The notes: a model not told the origin generated them from the letters alone. Shown: positions 8,228 through 20,609, numbered from the stretch's first letter. The stretch is 64,000 nt of DNA from Alphaproteobacteria bacterium (GCA_018820275.1 JAHJOO010000038.1:62001-126000), one strand, 5' to 3'. Made by a program: numbers and translations.

Positions 8228-10060
8228 ATGCGAAACGCCCTCGTCCTCGCCGTCCTGGCCGCCCTGTCCTCGAGCCCCGCCATGTCCCAGACCCCGCCGC
8301 CCGCACCGAACATTGCGCCGTGGGATCAGGAATTCCTGCCGCCCGCGCCGGACTGGAACGGCACCAGCCGCAGCCTGATCCGGCGCACGACCGATCCCTG
8401 GGCGACCGACTTCGAGAAGGATCCGGAGCTGAATTTCAGCCCTGACTATGCCGCGACCCGCGCCTGGTTCGACCGGCTGGACGCCTCGTCCGAGCTGATC
8501 CGCATCGAGGAATTCGGGGTCTCGCCCGAGGGGCGTCCGATCTATGCGGTCATCGCGTCGAAGGACGGCGCGGCCTTCGATCCGGCCAAGCCGGTGCTGC
8601 TGATCCAGGCGGGCATTCACCCCGGCGAGATCGACGGCAAGGACGCCGGGATGATGCTGCTTAGGGACATCGCCCACTATCGCAAGGACCACCTGCTGGA
8701 CGGGGTCAACCTGATCCTGATCCCGATCCTGTCGGTGGACGGGCATGAACGGGCGTCGGAGTACAGCCGGCCGAACCAGCGGGGGCCGCGCGTCCAGGGC
8801 TGGCGCAACACGGCGACCAACCAGAACCTGAACCGCGACTACATGAAGCTGGACCAGGCCGAGATGCGCGCGGTGCGCGGCCTGATCGTGAAGTACCCGC
8901 CGGACCTGTACGTCGACGTGCACGTCACCGACGGCATGGACTACCAGTACGACGTGACCTTCGGATTCAACGGCGAGAACGGGGCGTTCACGCGGTCGCC
9001 GGCCAGCTCGACCTGGCTGGACGATGTGTTCAAGCCGGCGATGTACGGGGCGCTGGAAGACCGGGGGCACATCCCGGGCGAGCTGGTGTTCGGGGTCGGC
9101 GACGATCCGAAGGCGGGGCTGTCGGACGGCGGTCTGGGCGAGCGGTTCTCGAACGGCTGGGGCGCGGCGGCGCACGTGCCGACGATCCTGATCGAGAACC
9201 ACAGCCTGAAACCCTATGACCAGCGCGTGCTGGGCACCTACGTCTTCATCGAGGCGGCGCTGCGGATCCTGGCCGACGACGGCGGCGACCTGCGCGCGGC
9301 GATCCGGGCGGACGAGGCGCTGAGGCCGGCGGAGATCCCGGCCAATTTCGAGCCGGACCCGACGCCGCAGCGCACCGTGGCCTTCAAGGGCATCCGCTAC
9401 GAGACCTGGCGGTCGGAAGCCTCCGGGCGGGAGGAGATCCGCTGGCTGGGCGAGCCCGACCCGGAGCTGTGGCAGGTGCCCTTTTACGGGTCCCGGCCGA
9501 CGCTGACGCTGACGCGACCGGACGCCTACTGGGTGCCGGCGCACCGCGCCGACCTGATCGAGCGGCTGGCGATCCACGGCGTGCGCATGGAGCGGCTGGA
9601 CGCGCCGCGGACCGTGCCCGTCGACATGCTGCGGCTGGTGGATCCGACGGTGGCGACGCGGACCAATGAGGGGCACGTGGCCACTGCGGTGAAGACCGTC
9701 GAGGTCGAGCGCCGCGACTGGACCTTCCCCGCCGGCTCGGTGCGGGTGTCGACCGACCAGCCGCTGGGCGACGTGGTCGTGCTGCTGCTGGAGCCGCAGT
9801 CCAGCGAGAGCTTCTTCGCCTGGGGCCTGATCCCGGAGGTGCTGAACCGGGTCGAATACATCGAGGGCTATGCCATCGCGCCGCTGGCCGACCGGATGCT
9901 GGCGGCCGATCCGGCGCTGAAGGCCGAGTTCGAGGCCAGGCTGGCGGCGGACGCGGCGTTCGCGGCGAATGGCGACGCGCGTTTGCAGTGGTTCTACGAG
10001 CGAACCCCGTTCTATGATGACCGCTTCCGCCTGTATCCGATCGCCCGGGAGACACGATGA
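8228..10060 (+). CDS. M14-family metallocarboxypeptidase-like protein, secreted
   Basis: 610 aa with signal peptide; LLIQAGIHPGEIDGKDAGMMLLRDIA (HxxE) and NLNRDYMKLDQAEMRA. Confidence 0.85.
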   Translation: MRNALVLAVLAALSSSPAMSQTPPPAPNIAPWDQEFLPPAPDWNGTSRSLIRRTTDPWATDFEKDPELNFSPDYAATRAWFDRLDASSELIRIEEFGVSPEGRPIYAVIASKDGAAFDPAKPVLLIQAGIHPGEIDGKDAGMMLLRDIAHYRKDHLLDGVNLILIPILSVDGHERASEYSRPNQRGPRVQGWRNTATNQNLNRDYMKLDQAEMRAVRGLIVKYPPDLYVDVHVTDGMDYQYDVTFGFNGENGAFTRSPASSTWLDDVFKPAMYGALEDRGHIPGELVFGVGDDPKAGLSDGGLGERFSNGWGAAAHVPTILIENHSLKPYDQRVLGTYVFIEAALRILADDGGDLRAAIRADEALRPAEIPANFEPDPTPQRTVAFKGIRYETWRSEASGREEIRWLGEPDPELWQVPFYGSRPTLTLTRPDAYWVPAHRADLIERLAIHGVRMERLDAPRTVPVDMLRLVDPTVATRTNEGHVATAVKTVEVERRDWTFPAGSVRVSTDQPLGDVVVLLLEPQSSESFFAWGLIPEVLNRVEYIEGYAIAPLADRMLAADPALKAEFEARLAADAAFAANGDARLQWFYERTPFYDDRFRLYPIARETR

Positions 10061-10452
10061 GCGCCCTGCAAGCCGCCGGTCTGTGGACCGCGCTCCTGAT
10101 CCTTCTGCTGGTCGTCCTGTCGATCCGGGTCATGCTGCGACGCCGCGGGGCGCGCATCTCGCTGGGCGACGGCAAGGCCGGAGAGCTGGCGGCGGTGTCG
10201 CGAGGCTTCGGCAATGCGGCGGAGTACACGCCGCTGATGATCGGGGCGCTGATCCTGCTGGCCCAGCTGGGCGCGAGCCCGTTCGAGATCCACCTGCTGG
10301 GCGGCTCGTTCCTGGCCGGACGTGTCATCCATCCGCTGGGCCTCGACCCGAACCGGGCCCGACTCGCGCGGGTGATCGGCATGACCCTGACCTGGGTCCC
10401 GCTTGTGACCGCCGTCGCCATGCTGCTGATCGCGGTCTTCGCCCTGGGATGA
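10057..10452 (+). CDS. MAPEG-family membrane protein
   Basis: AAVSRGFGNAAEYTPLMIGALILLAQLGASP..LHLLGGSFLAGRVIHPLGL. Confidence 0.85.
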   Translation: MSALQAAGLWTALLILLLVVLSIRVMLRRRGARISLGDGKAGELAAVSRGFGNAAEYTPLMIGALILLAQLGASPFEIHLLGGSFLAGRVIHPLGLDPNRARLARVIGMTLTWVPLVTAVAMLLIAVFALG

Positions 10453-10489
10453 CGGTTGCGGGGTCCGGCCCCGACGGCCATATCGGGGC

Positions 10490-11833
10490 ATGTTCGACGC
10501 CGCCCCCGACGACCTTCTGCCCGACCTGATCACCGCCGCGCGCAAGGCCGGCGCCGACGCCGCGGAGGCGGTGCTGGCCCAGCGCGCCAGCCTGTCGGTC
10601 GGGGTCCGCAACGGCACCCTCGAGGAAGTGGAGCGGGAAGAGAGCCGCGACCTGTCCCTGCGGGTGTTCGTCGGCCGCCGGCAGGCGACGGTCAGCTCGT
10701 CCGACCTGTCGCCGGCGACGCGGGCGCGGCTGATCGAGCGCGTCGTGGCCATGGCCCGGCTGGCACCCGAAGACCCCTACGCCCGGCTGGCGGCGGCCGG
10801 CGAGCTGGCGCGCGGCGACCTGCCCGATCTGGACCTGTTTGATCCGTCCGAGCCGACCCCGGCCGAACTGGAGCGGGCGGCCGTGGAGGCCGAGGCCGCG
10901 GCGCTGGGCGTCGAGGGCGTGGCCAGGTCGGAGGGCGGGCACGCCTCGACCAGCTCCAGCCGCTGGCGGCTGGTGACCTCGGAAGGGTTCGACGGCGTGC
11001 ATCGCGGCAGCGTCTTCTCTCTGGGCGCCTCGGTCATCGCCGAGAAGGACGGAGCCATGGAGCGCGGCGGCGAGCACCGGGCCATGCGCTGGCTGGCCGA
11101 CCTGCCTTCGGCGCAAGAGATCGGGCGCGAGGGCGGACGCCGGGCGGCGCGGCGCGTGGGCGCGCGCAAGATCGCCTCGACCACCGCGCCGGTGATCTTC
11201 GAGAACCGGGTGGCGACCCAGGTGCTGTCACCCCTGGTCTCGGCCATGGCCGGGCCGTCGGTGGCGCGGGGCATGAGCTTCGTGAAGGACCGCCTGGGCA
11301 ACGCGGTGCTGCCCGCCGGCCGATCACTGATCGACGACCCCTTCCGCCCCCGCGGCCTCGGCTCCACGCCGTTCGACGACGAGGGCCTGCCGGTGGCCCG
11401 GCGGGCGCTGGTCGAGGACGGGGCGATCACGACCTGGCTGCTGAACCTGTCGGCGGCGGCGCAGCTGGGAATGGCCTCGACCGGCCATGCCTCGCGCGGC
11501 GGGGCCGGTCCCGCCGGCGTGTCAGGCCACAACCTGCACCTGACGCAGGGCGACCGCGATCTGGACGGGCTGATGGCCGACGCGGGCAAGGGCCTGCTGG
11601 TCGCCAGCATGTTCGGGCCGTCGCTGAACCCGGACACGGGCGACTGGTCGGCCGGGGTGTCGGGCTTCTGGTTCGAGAACGGCGTCATCGTCCACCCGGT
11701 CAACGAGGTGACCGTGGCAGGCAATCTGCTGGACCTCTATGCGCGTCTGGTGGCCGGGTCGGATCTGGAGTTCCGGGGGAGTTTCAACAGCCCCTCCCTG
11801 ATGTTCGACGCGGTGGCCATCGCGGGAAAATGA
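10490..11833 (+). CDS. pmbA: TldD/PmbA-family metalloprotease (PmbA/TldE type)
   Basis: 447 aa; VGVRNGTLEEVEREESRDLSLRVFVGRRQATVSSSDLS and NLHLTQGDRDLDGLMADAGKGLLVASMFGPSLNPDTGDWSAGVSGFWFENG. Confidence 0.9.
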   Translation: MFDAAPDDLLPDLITAARKAGADAAEAVLAQRASLSVGVRNGTLEEVEREESRDLSLRVFVGRRQATVSSSDLSPATRARLIERVVAMARLAPEDPYARLAAAGELARGDLPDLDLFDPSEPTPAELERAAVEAEAAALGVEGVARSEGGHASTSSSRWRLVTSEGFDGVHRGSVFSLGASVIAEKDGAMERGGEHRAMRWLADLPSAQEIGREGGRRAARRVGARKIASTTAPVIFENRVATQVLSPLVSAMAGPSVARGMSFVKDRLGNAVLPAGRSLIDDPFRPRGLGSTPFDDEGLPVARRALVEDGAITTWLLNLSAAAQLGMASTGHASRGGAGPAGVSGHNLHLTQGDRDLDGLMADAGKGLLVASMFGPSLNPDTGDWSAGVSGFWFENGVIVHPVNEVTVAGNLLDLYARLVAGSDLEFRGSFNSPSLMFDAVAIAGK

Positions 11834-12636
11834 CCGCGTCGCAGGCCGATCTCGACCTGATCGTCGCGGCCGCGCGCGAGGCCGGCGCCCTGGCGCTGAG
11901 CGAGCGGTCCAAGGGTCTGAAGATCCAGACCAAGGTCGGCGGCTCTCCCGTGACCCACGCCGACCTGGCGGTCGACGCCCTGCTGAAGGCGCGGCTGCTG
12001 GGCGCGCGCGCGGACCACGGCTGGCTGTCGGAGGAGACGCCCGACGGGCCGGAGCGACTGTCGAAGCGGCGCATCTTCGTGGTCGACCCGATCGACGGCA
12101 CGGTCGCCTACATGAAGGACCGGCCGTGGTGGTGCGTGCCGATCGCGATCGTCGAGGACGGCCGGCCGGTGGCGGCGGTGGTCCACGCGCCGATGCTGGA
12201 CGAGACCTTCACCGCCGTCGCGGGCGGCGGCACCTTCCTGAACGGACGTCCGATCACGGCGTCGGACACGGCCGACCTCGACGACGCGGCCGTGCTGGGC
12301 GACGCGCGGCTGTTCGCCGACGTCAGCCTGTGGCCCGAGCCCTGGCCGGCGATGCGGTGGGAGAAGCGCAACGCCCTCGCCTATCGCCTGTCGCTGGTGG
12401 CGGCGGGCGCGTTCGACGCCGCCATCGCCACGACGCCCAAATGGGACTGGGACGTCGCGGCCGGCGCCCTGATCGCGACGGAGGCCGGGGCGAAGGTATC
12501 CGACCACCACGGCCGCCCCTGGACCTTCAACCGCGCCGACCCGCGTCAGGCCGGTCTGGTGTGCGCCGCGCCCGCCCTTTGGCCGTTGATCGTGCGGCGC
12601 ACGCGGTCCATACCCCTGCCCGCCGACCTCCCCTGA
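11830..12636 (+). CDS. inositol monophosphatase-family / 3'(2'),5'-bisphosphate nucleotidase (CysQ-like)
   Basis: 268 aa; FVVDPIDGTVAYMK and WDWDVAAGALIATEAGAKVSD motifs. Confidence 0.85.
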   Translation: MTASQADLDLIVAAAREAGALALSERSKGLKIQTKVGGSPVTHADLAVDALLKARLLGARADHGWLSEETPDGPERLSKRRIFVVDPIDGTVAYMKDRPWWCVPIAIVEDGRPVAAVVHAPMLDETFTAVAGGGTFLNGRPITASDTADLDDAAVLGDARLFADVSLWPEPWPAMRWEKRNALAYRLSLVAAGAFDAAIATTPKWDWDVAAGALIATEAGAKVSDHHGRPWTFNRADPRQAGLVCAAPALWPLIVRRTRSIPLPADLP

Positions 12637-12647
12637 CGAGACGCCTG

Positions 12648-12893
12648 ATGACCGAAGCCCACGACGACCACGAACAACTGCTGCACATCGTCATCGGCGG
12701 CGAGCTGCGCCATCTGGACGCGCCGGTGTTCCGGGACCTGTCGAAGGTGGAGTTCGTCGGCGCCTTCCCGAACTACGCCGAGGCGCGCAAGGCGTGGAAG
12801 GCGCGGGCGCAGGCGACGGTCGACAACGCCCACATGCGCTATTTCATCCTGCACGCGCACCGGCTGATCGACCCGCGGAGCGACGGTCACTGA
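12648..12893 (+). CDS. DUF4170-like small protein
   Basis: MTEAHDDHEQLLHIVIGGELRHLDAPVFRDLSKVEFVGAFPNYAEARKAWKARAQATVDNAHMRYFILHAHRLIDP. Confidence 0.7.
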   Translation: MTEAHDDHEQLLHIVIGGELRHLDAPVFRDLSKVEFVGAFPNYAEARKAWKARAQATVDNAHMRYFILHAHRLIDPRSDGH

Positions 12894-13087
12894 TGGAGCT
12901 GTTCGGCCGCACCTTCGACGCCCAGCAGGTGGCCGGCCTGGTCTTCATGCTGGCGCTGCTGGCCCTGTGGGGCAACGTGCTGCGGGCCCAGCTGCGCGAG
13001 CGGCGCTGGATCAAGCGGCGCCAAGCCGAGATGAAGGGCGCGAAGGACGCGTCGCGGCGGCCGGATCGCGGCGGGCCCTGGGGCTGA
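12893..13087 (+). CDS. small single-TM hypothetical protein
   Basis: MELFGRTFDAQQVAGLVFMLALLALWGNVLRAQLRERRWIKRRQAEMK...; start overlaps previous stop. Confidence 0.55.
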   Translation: MELFGRTFDAQQVAGLVFMLALLALWGNVLRAQLRERRWIKRRQAEMKGAKDASRRPDRGGPWG

Positions 13088-13091
13088 GCCC

Positions 13092-13757
13092 CTATTCGCG
13101 GCGCAGAAGCTTCTCGGTCAGCAGCGTGCCCCACCACTGGGCCTTGAACTCCGCACGGATCGCTTTGGGGTCGTAGGCGGGCGAACTGACCCAGTCGAGG
13201 AAGGCGACGCCGGTCGGCTCGACCTCGTTCAGATACTTCTCCAGCGTGAAGTCGAGCACGCCGGTCAGCCCCTCGCGGCTGTGAAGGTATTTCTTGTCCA
13301 GCTGTTTGATGGCCTCGGAGATCGGCTCCCCGAGATGGAAGTGGCGATAGAAGACCGCCATCATCCCGGCCCGGTCCGCGCCCGACTTGCAGTGGATCAG
13401 GGCGGGGTATTCGATCGTCCGGAACAGCTCCCGGGCGCGGTGGATGCGGTCGGCCTGGGGCGGATCGCGGCTGTCCAGCGGCGCGTCGATCAGCGTCAGC
13501 CCCAGCCTTTCGCAGGCGTCCTTCTCCAGCGCGTAATAGGCCTCGTCCCGCGCCCCGCGCAGGTTGATGACCGTCCGGATCCCCTGACGCTTCCAGTCCG
13601 CCAGCTGGCGCGGCGAGGGCTGGTTGGTGCGGACCAGGTCGGGGCCCAGCCAGTGGGCGTTGCGGAACCCCCGCCGCAGGAAGGCGTGGTCGCCCCAGAC
13701 GTAGTCCCAGTGCGCCTTGAACCGGCCGGCGCGAGTGGAAAGATCGTAGCGGGACAT
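13092..13757 (-). CDS. protein tyrosine / dual-specificity phosphatase family protein
   Basis: LIHCKSGADRAGMMAVFYRHF: HCxxGxxR P-loop. Confidence 0.85.
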   Translation of the reverse strand: MSRYDLSTRAGRFKAHWDYVWGDHAFLRRGFRNAHWLGPDLVRTNQPSPRQLADWKRQGIRTVINLRGARDEAYYALEKDACERLGLTLIDAPLDSRDPPQADRIHRARELFRTIEYPALIHCKSGADRAGMMAVFYRHFHLGEPISEAIKQLDKKYLHSREGLTGVLDFTLEKYLNEVEPTGVAFLDWVSSPAYDPKAIRAEFKAQWWGTLLTEKLLRRE

Positions 13758-13845
13758 GGAGCGGAGATAGCCCGTCCGCGGCCGTTCGGGAATGCGGGCG
13801 ACGCGCGGCTGGCATAGGATGCGCGGACACAGCCGGAGATCGTCG

Positions 13846-14391
13846 ATGAAACCGCTCGTCCTGAACGCCGCCCTGGCCCTCACGCTTGCCGCCTGCACCC
13901 CAGCCGAGGAGCCCGCCCCCGCGCCGGCCGAGGTTCCGGCCGCCCAGGTCCCCGCCGCCGTCGCGGCCGACCACACTCCGCTGAACCGGTTCCTGACCGC
14001 GTACACGGCGGACGCCATGGCCCCGCTGTCCTATGCGAGCGGCACGAGCGGCGACCTGACGTTCGTGCTGTTCTCGGGGCCGGAGTACTGCGGCTCGGGC
14101 GGATGCACGCTGTTGATCCTCGGCGGTGGCGACGAGATCGACTATGCCGTGCTCGGCGAGACGACCGTCACCCGCGCGCCGATCCGGGTGCTGTCGACGT
14201 CGGCCAACGGGCGACCCGACGTTGGCGTGCAGGTGGCCGGAGGTGGCGCGGAACCGCACGAGGCCCTGCTGGCCTTCGACGGCACGAAATATCCCTCCAA
14301 CCCGACCGTCCCGCCCGCGAGACGCGTCGACGGTGCCGAGGGTCAGGTCGTGATCGCCGACGACGCCCCGCTGACGTCGCTGAAGGGGTGA
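13846..14391 (+). CDS. putative lipoprotein, unknown function
   Basis: Lipobox-like MKPLVLNAALALTLAACTPAEEPAPAPA... Confidence 0.6.
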   Translation: MKPLVLNAALALTLAACTPAEEPAPAPAEVPAAQVPAAVAADHTPLNRFLTAYTADAMAPLSYASGTSGDLTFVLFSGPEYCGSGGCTLLILGGGDEIDYAVLGETTVTRAPIRVLSTSANGRPDVGVQVAGGGAEPHEALLAFDGTKYPSNPTVPPARRVDGAEGQVVIADDAPLTSLKG

Positions 14392-14439
14392 GGCGGCGTC
14401 CGGCTTGACTTCCCCTCCCCGCCGTCCGACCTCCGACCG

Positions 14440-16253
<1,814 letters not shown>

Positions 16254-16257
<4 letters not shown>

Positions 16258-16940
16258 GGCCGCTGCGCAATCCGGCGATCCGCGACGGGCTGGCCTGGCT
16301 GCTGGCGGCGTGGATGCGGTTCTGCTTTGCCACCATCCGCTGGACCCGCGAGGGCGAGGCGGAGGTCGAGGCGATCTGGGCGCGCGGTGGGGGCGTGATC
16401 CCGATCTTCTGGCACTCGCGGCTGGCACTGTCCCCGGCGTCCTGGCCGCTGGACCGCGCCACCCCGACCAAGGCCCTGATCTCGCTGAGCGCCGACGGCC
16501 AGTTCATCGCCCGGGCCATGGGCCGCGTCGGCTTTCCCGCCGTCCGGGGGTCGACGGCCAACAAGGACAAGGCCCAGGCGGCCAAGGGCGGGTCTCAGGC
16601 CCTGCGCGACGGTCTGAGGCAGCTCAAGGTCGGGGGGCTGGCCGTGACGCCGGACGGGCCGCGCGGGCCGGCCAATGTCATGGGCGAGGGCGTGCCGCTG
16701 ATGGCGAAGCTGTCGGGCGCGCCGGTGGTGTTCCTGGGCCTGTCGTGCCGGCCGGCGATCCGGCTGGGCAGCTGGGACCGGGCCGTGGTGCCGCTGCCGT
16801 TCGGGCGGGGCGCCGTGGTCTACGACACGGCCCTGTACCCCGAGGGTGCCGAGCCGGGCGAGGTCGCGGCGGCGTGGACCGCACGACTGACGGCGGTGGA
16901 GGCGCGAGCGGACGCGATCACCGGTCTGGAGCGCACCTGA
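16254..16940 (+). CDS. DUF374-family lysophospholipid acyltransferase-like protein
   Basis: IPIFWHSRLALSPASWP...ALISLSADGQFIARAMGRVGFPAVRGS...LAVTPDGPRGPANVMGEG. Confidence 0.85.
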
Positions 16941-18230
16941 GTGAGCGCCGCGCTGTGGGCATACGGCGTCGTCACGCGCCTGCTGGAGCCGCTGGCACCG
17001 CGGCTACTGGACGGCAGGGCCCGACGCGGCAAGGAAGACGCGGCGCGGGTCGACGAGCGGCTGGGCCTGACCTCGGTCGCGCGGCCGGCGGGCGCGCTGA
17101 TCTGGCTGCACGGGGTCAGCGTCGGGGAGACGCTGTCGCTGCTGCCGCTGGTGGAGCGGCTCCGTCGGGAACGCCCCGACATGACCGTGCTGGTGACCTC
17201 GGGCACCGTGACCTCGGCCCAGCTGCTGGCGCGCCGACTGCCGGCGGGGGTGATCCACCAGTATGCCCCGGTGGACGGCCCCCAGGCGGTCGCGGCCTTT
17301 CTGGACCACTGGCGGCCCTCGCTGGGAGTGATGGTCGAGAGCGAGCTGTGGCCGAACCTGCTGCTGGCGGCCAGGGCGCGGGGCGTGAAACTGGCGCTGG
17401 TCAGCGCCCGGGTCACGCAGAAGACGGCCGACGGCTGGGCCCGGATTCCGGCCGCGGCGCGGCGGGTGCTGGCCGCGTTCGACCGGATCCTGCCGCAGGA
17501 CGACGCCTCCGCCGGGCGGCTGGAGGCGCTGGGCGCGCGGATCGACGGCCGGGCCAATCTGAAGCTGGCGGGCGAGGCGCCGCCGCATGACGCCGCGGCC
17601 TTCACCGCCATGTCCGCCGCGGTCGGCGACCGCGCGGTGATCGTGGCGGCGAGCACCCACGAGGGGGAAGAGGCGGCGATCGTGCGCGCGCTGGACCGGC
17701 TGACGGGTCGGGTCTGCCTGATCCTCGTCCCGCGCCATCCGGAGCGCGGGCCGGGGGTCGCCGCGGCGCTGGAGTCCGAGGGCTGGCGACTGGCGGTGCG
17801 GTCGCGCGGCCAGACGCTGGACGGCGGCACGGACCTGTATCTGGCCGACACCCTGGGCGAGATGGGGCTGTTCCTGCGGCTGGCCGACGTGGTGGTGATG
17901 GGCGGCTCGTTCCACGCGGCCGTCGGACAGCCGCCGGTCGGCGGACACAATCCGCTGGAGCCCGCGCGGCTGGGCAAGCCGGCCGTCACCGGCCCGGACA
18001 TGACCAACTGGGCCGCGGTGACCGAGATGCTGGTCACCGGCGGCGGGCTGCGCGTCGTGGAAACGCCCGAGGCCCTGCCCGAGGCGATCGCGCCGCTGCT
18101 GACCGACCCGGCGGCGGCAAAGCGGATGGGCGAGGCCGGGCGGCGCACGGCGGCGGAGGTCGGTGCCGTGGTCGATCAGGTGATGGCGGCGCTGGAGCCG
18201 CTGATGCCCGCGCGGAAGGGGCGGCGATGA
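16941..18230 (+). CDS. waaA: 3-deoxy-D-manno-octulosonic acid transferase
   Basis: LIWLHGVSVGETLSLLPLVERL...LVTSGTVTSAQLLARRLP...YAPVDGPQAVAAFLDHWRPSLGVMVESELWPNLL; followed by lpxK. Confidence 0.93.
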   Translation: MSAALWAYGVVTRLLEPLAPRLLDGRARRGKEDAARVDERLGLTSVARPAGALIWLHGVSVGETLSLLPLVERLRRERPDMTVLVTSGTVTSAQLLARRLPAGVIHQYAPVDGPQAVAAFLDHWRPSLGVMVESELWPNLLLAARARGVKLALVSARVTQKTADGWARIPAAARRVLAAFDRILPQDDASAGRLEALGARIDGRANLKLAGEAPPHDAAAFTAMSAAVGDRAVIVAASTHEGEEAAIVRALDRLTGRVCLILVPRHPERGPGVAAALESEGWRLAVRSRGQTLDGGTDLYLADTLGEMGLFLRLADVVVMGGSFHAAVGQPPVGGHNPLEPARLGKPAVTGPDMTNWAAVTEMLVTGGGLRVVETPEALPEAIAPLLTDPAAAKRMGEAGRRTAAEVGAVVDQVMAALEPLMPARKGRR

Positions 18231-19231
18231 CGCTGAACACGCCGCGCTGGTGGTATCGCCGGGACCGGAAGCACGGGGCTGTGCTGCGGATGCTGCTGAC
18301 GCCCGCGGGCTGGATCTGGGCCGTGGCGACGGCGCGGCGGCTGGCCCGGGGGGCGTGGGTGGACGCAGGCGCGCCGGTGATCTCGATCGGCAATCTGACC
18401 GTCGGCGGATCAGGCAAGACGCCGGTCGCCATGGAGACGCTGCGGCTGCTGCGCGCGGCGGGCGTCGACGCGCATGCCCTGTCGCGCGGCTACGGCGGGC
18501 GGCTGACCGGCCCGGTGCGGGTCGAGCCGACCAGGCACACGGCGGCCGACGTGGGTGACGAGCCCCTGATGATCGCGGCGACCGCGCCGGCGTGGATCGC
18601 GCGCGACCGGGTCGCGGGCGCGCGGGCCGCGGTGGCGGCGGGCGCGGAGACGCTGTTGCTGGACGACGCGCATCAGAACCCCGCGCTGAAGCAGGCGCTG
18701 AGTCTGGTCGTCGTGGACGGCGAGACGCGCGACGACGAGTGGCCGTTCGGCGACGGCTCGGTCTTTCCGGCCGGGCCGATGCGCGAGCCGCTGAAGGTCG
18801 GGCTGGCGCGGGCGGACGCGGTGATCGTGCTGTTGCCGACCGACGTCGCGCAGGTCGATCCGGACCTGCGGGACGAGTTCGGCAGCCTGCCCGTCTTCGT
18901 CGCCCGGCTGGCCCCCGAGGGCCCGCCGCCGCTGGGACCCCAGGTCGGCTTCGCCGGCATCGCCAAGCCGTGGAAGGTGGAGCGCTCGCTGAAGGCGGCG
19001 GGCTGCGATCTGGTCGACTTCGCCGCCTTCCCCGACCATGCGGCCTATGCCGAGGCCGAGCTGAAGGCGCTGGCCGACCGCGCGGCGGTGTTCGAGGCCG
19101 GGCTGGTCACCACCGAAAAGGACTGGGTGCGCCTGCCGCCCGAATGGCGCGCGCGGGTGACCTCATGGCCGGTGCGCGCGCGGTTCGACGACGAGGCGGG
19201 GTTCCTGGCCCTGCTCAGGTCCCCCGTCTGA
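18227..19231 (+). CDS. lpxK: tetraacyldisaccharide 4'-kinase
   Basis: MTLNTPRWWYRRD...PVISIGNLTVGGSGKTPVAMETLRLLRAAGVDAHALSRGYGGRLTGPVRV...DDAHQNPALKQALSLVVVDG. Confidence 0.95.
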   Translation: MTLNTPRWWYRRDRKHGAVLRMLLTPAGWIWAVATARRLARGAWVDAGAPVISIGNLTVGGSGKTPVAMETLRLLRAAGVDAHALSRGYGGRLTGPVRVEPTRHTAADVGDEPLMIAATAPAWIARDRVAGARAAVAAGAETLLLDDAHQNPALKQALSLVVVDGETRDDEWPFGDGSVFPAGPMREPLKVGLARADAVIVLLPTDVAQVDPDLRDEFGSLPVFVARLAPEGPPPLGPQVGFAGIAKPWKVERSLKAAGCDLVDFAAFPDHAAYAEAELKALADRAAVFEAGLVTTEKDWVRLPPEWRARVTSWPVRARFDDEAGFLALLRSPV

Positions 19232-20609
19232 CGGCGGGGCGGTCCAGCACGTCGTCTCGCAGGGGGGTCATGGTCGACAGGTCCCAGTCGGCCTCGACGA
19301 AGGGCTTGCGCGTCGGCTCGGTCACGGCGGGATAGCCGCCGACCTCACGCTCATGGTCGATGATCTCGCCGCGGCCCTCGGCCACCTCGGCGATCAGCAG
19401 GACGTCGCGCTGGTCGCGGTCCCAGGGGCGGGCGCCGACGTTGCGCAGCACGTTCACCTGGACGTCCACGGCCGGCATGGGCTCGAGGCCCTCCCACCAC
19501 ACCGGCGGACGGCGCACCTCGATGATCCGGGCATTGGTGGTGGTGTAGCGGCCGAACATGCGCAGCGGCTCGCCGACCTGGTCCACGGCGATGTTGTCGC
19601 GGCCGTAGTATTCCACGTCGCCCGCCCCGCCGATCATCATGAAGGCCAGATGCTCGGTCGGCGTGGACGGCCCGGCGCGGAGCACATTGCCGACGACGGT
19701 CATCTTGCCGACCTCGAAGGGCACCTCGCCCCATTCCTCGGGCGCGAGGTTGTAGTGGATGGCGCGCGGGCCCGGATTGTAGATCAGGTTGTTGGCGATG
19801 ATGCCGTGCACCCCACCCTTGAACAGCGGGCTGCGCTCGTAGTTGTGGGCGTAGAGGTTGCCGACGATCAGAAGGCCGGTGACGTTGTCGTGGATCAGCG
19901 AGCCCTTGGAGTGTTCGCCCTTGGAATGGGTCGAATAGGCCAGGCTCTCGCCCGAGATGTTGTTCGAGAAGGTGATGTTGTGGCTGGTCCCGGCGCGCCA
20001 GTCCTCGGGCGTGGTTCCGGTGAAGCGGGGGCCGGAGGCCGACAGGTTCTCGTCGGTCGCCCAGGTCAGGCTGTTGTGGTCGATGATGACGTTGTGCGCG
20101 CCGACCGTGGCGATGCCATCCTCGTCCCAGCCGCTCATCCACTCGCCGCCGGCCGAGCCGGGACGAATGCGCAGGTGCTGGACGATCACGTCGTGGCCGC
20201 GGATGTCCATGCCGCCGCGGATCAGGGTGATGCCGGGCGAAGGCGCCGTCTGGCCGGCGATGGTGATGAACGGATTGCGCAGGACCAGGGTCTTCTTTTC
20301 GAGATCGATGACGCCGCCGACCTCGAAGACGACGATGCGCGGGCCGTCGGCCTCGATCGCCGCGCGCAGGGAACCCGGTCCTTCGGACGCCAGGGTGGTG
20401 ACGCGGATGATGCGCCCGCCGCGCCCGCCCGGCGTCGTGGCCGCCCAGCCCTGGGCCCCCGGGAAGGCCAGCGGCGCGGCGACCTGCGGCGCGGGCTCGG
20501 CCCGGCGACCGAAGCCGAGGAACTGCGCCGAGGCCACCGTCGGCGCGGCGAAAAGCAGGACGAAGGCGGCGAGGCCGGCAAGCGGGCGTGAAGTTCGCAT
20601 GGTTTCCAT
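19215..20609 (-). CDS. pectate lyase-like polysaccharide lyase, secreted
   Basis: Signal peptide then FPGAQGWAATTPGGRGGRIIRVTTLASEGPGSLRAAIEADGPRIVVFEVGGVIDL...ITIAGQTAPSPGITL; parallel beta-helix pectate lyase N-terminal pattern. Confidence 0.8.
   Translation of the reverse strand: METMRTSRPLAGLAAFVLLFAAPTVASAQFLGFGRRAEPAPQVAAPLAFPGAQGWAATTPGGRGGRIIRVTTLASEGPGSLRAAIEADGPRIVVFEVGGVIDLEKKTLVLRNPFITIAGQTAPSPGITLIRGGMDIRGHDVIVQHLRIRPGSAGGEWMSGWDEDGIATVGAHNVIIDHNSLTWATDENLSASGPRFTGTTPEDWRAGTSHNITFSNNISGESLAYSTHSKGEHSKGSLIHDNVTGLLIVGNLYAHNYERSPLFKGGVHGIIANNLIYNPGPRAIHYNLAPEEWGEVPFEVGKMTVVGNVLRAGPSTPTEHLAFMMIGGAGDVEYYGRDNIAVDQVGEPLRMFGRYTTTNARIIEVRRPPVWWEGLEPMPAVDVQVNVLRNVGARPWDRDQRDVLLIAEVAEGRGEIIDHEREVGGYPAVTEPTRKPFVEADWDLSTMTPLRDDVLDRPAVRRGT

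Noticed and set aside
7529-9676. 715-aa minus-strand ORF
   Set aside because: Antisense to paralogue 3 and the M14 peptidase; no recognisable domain, shadow composition.
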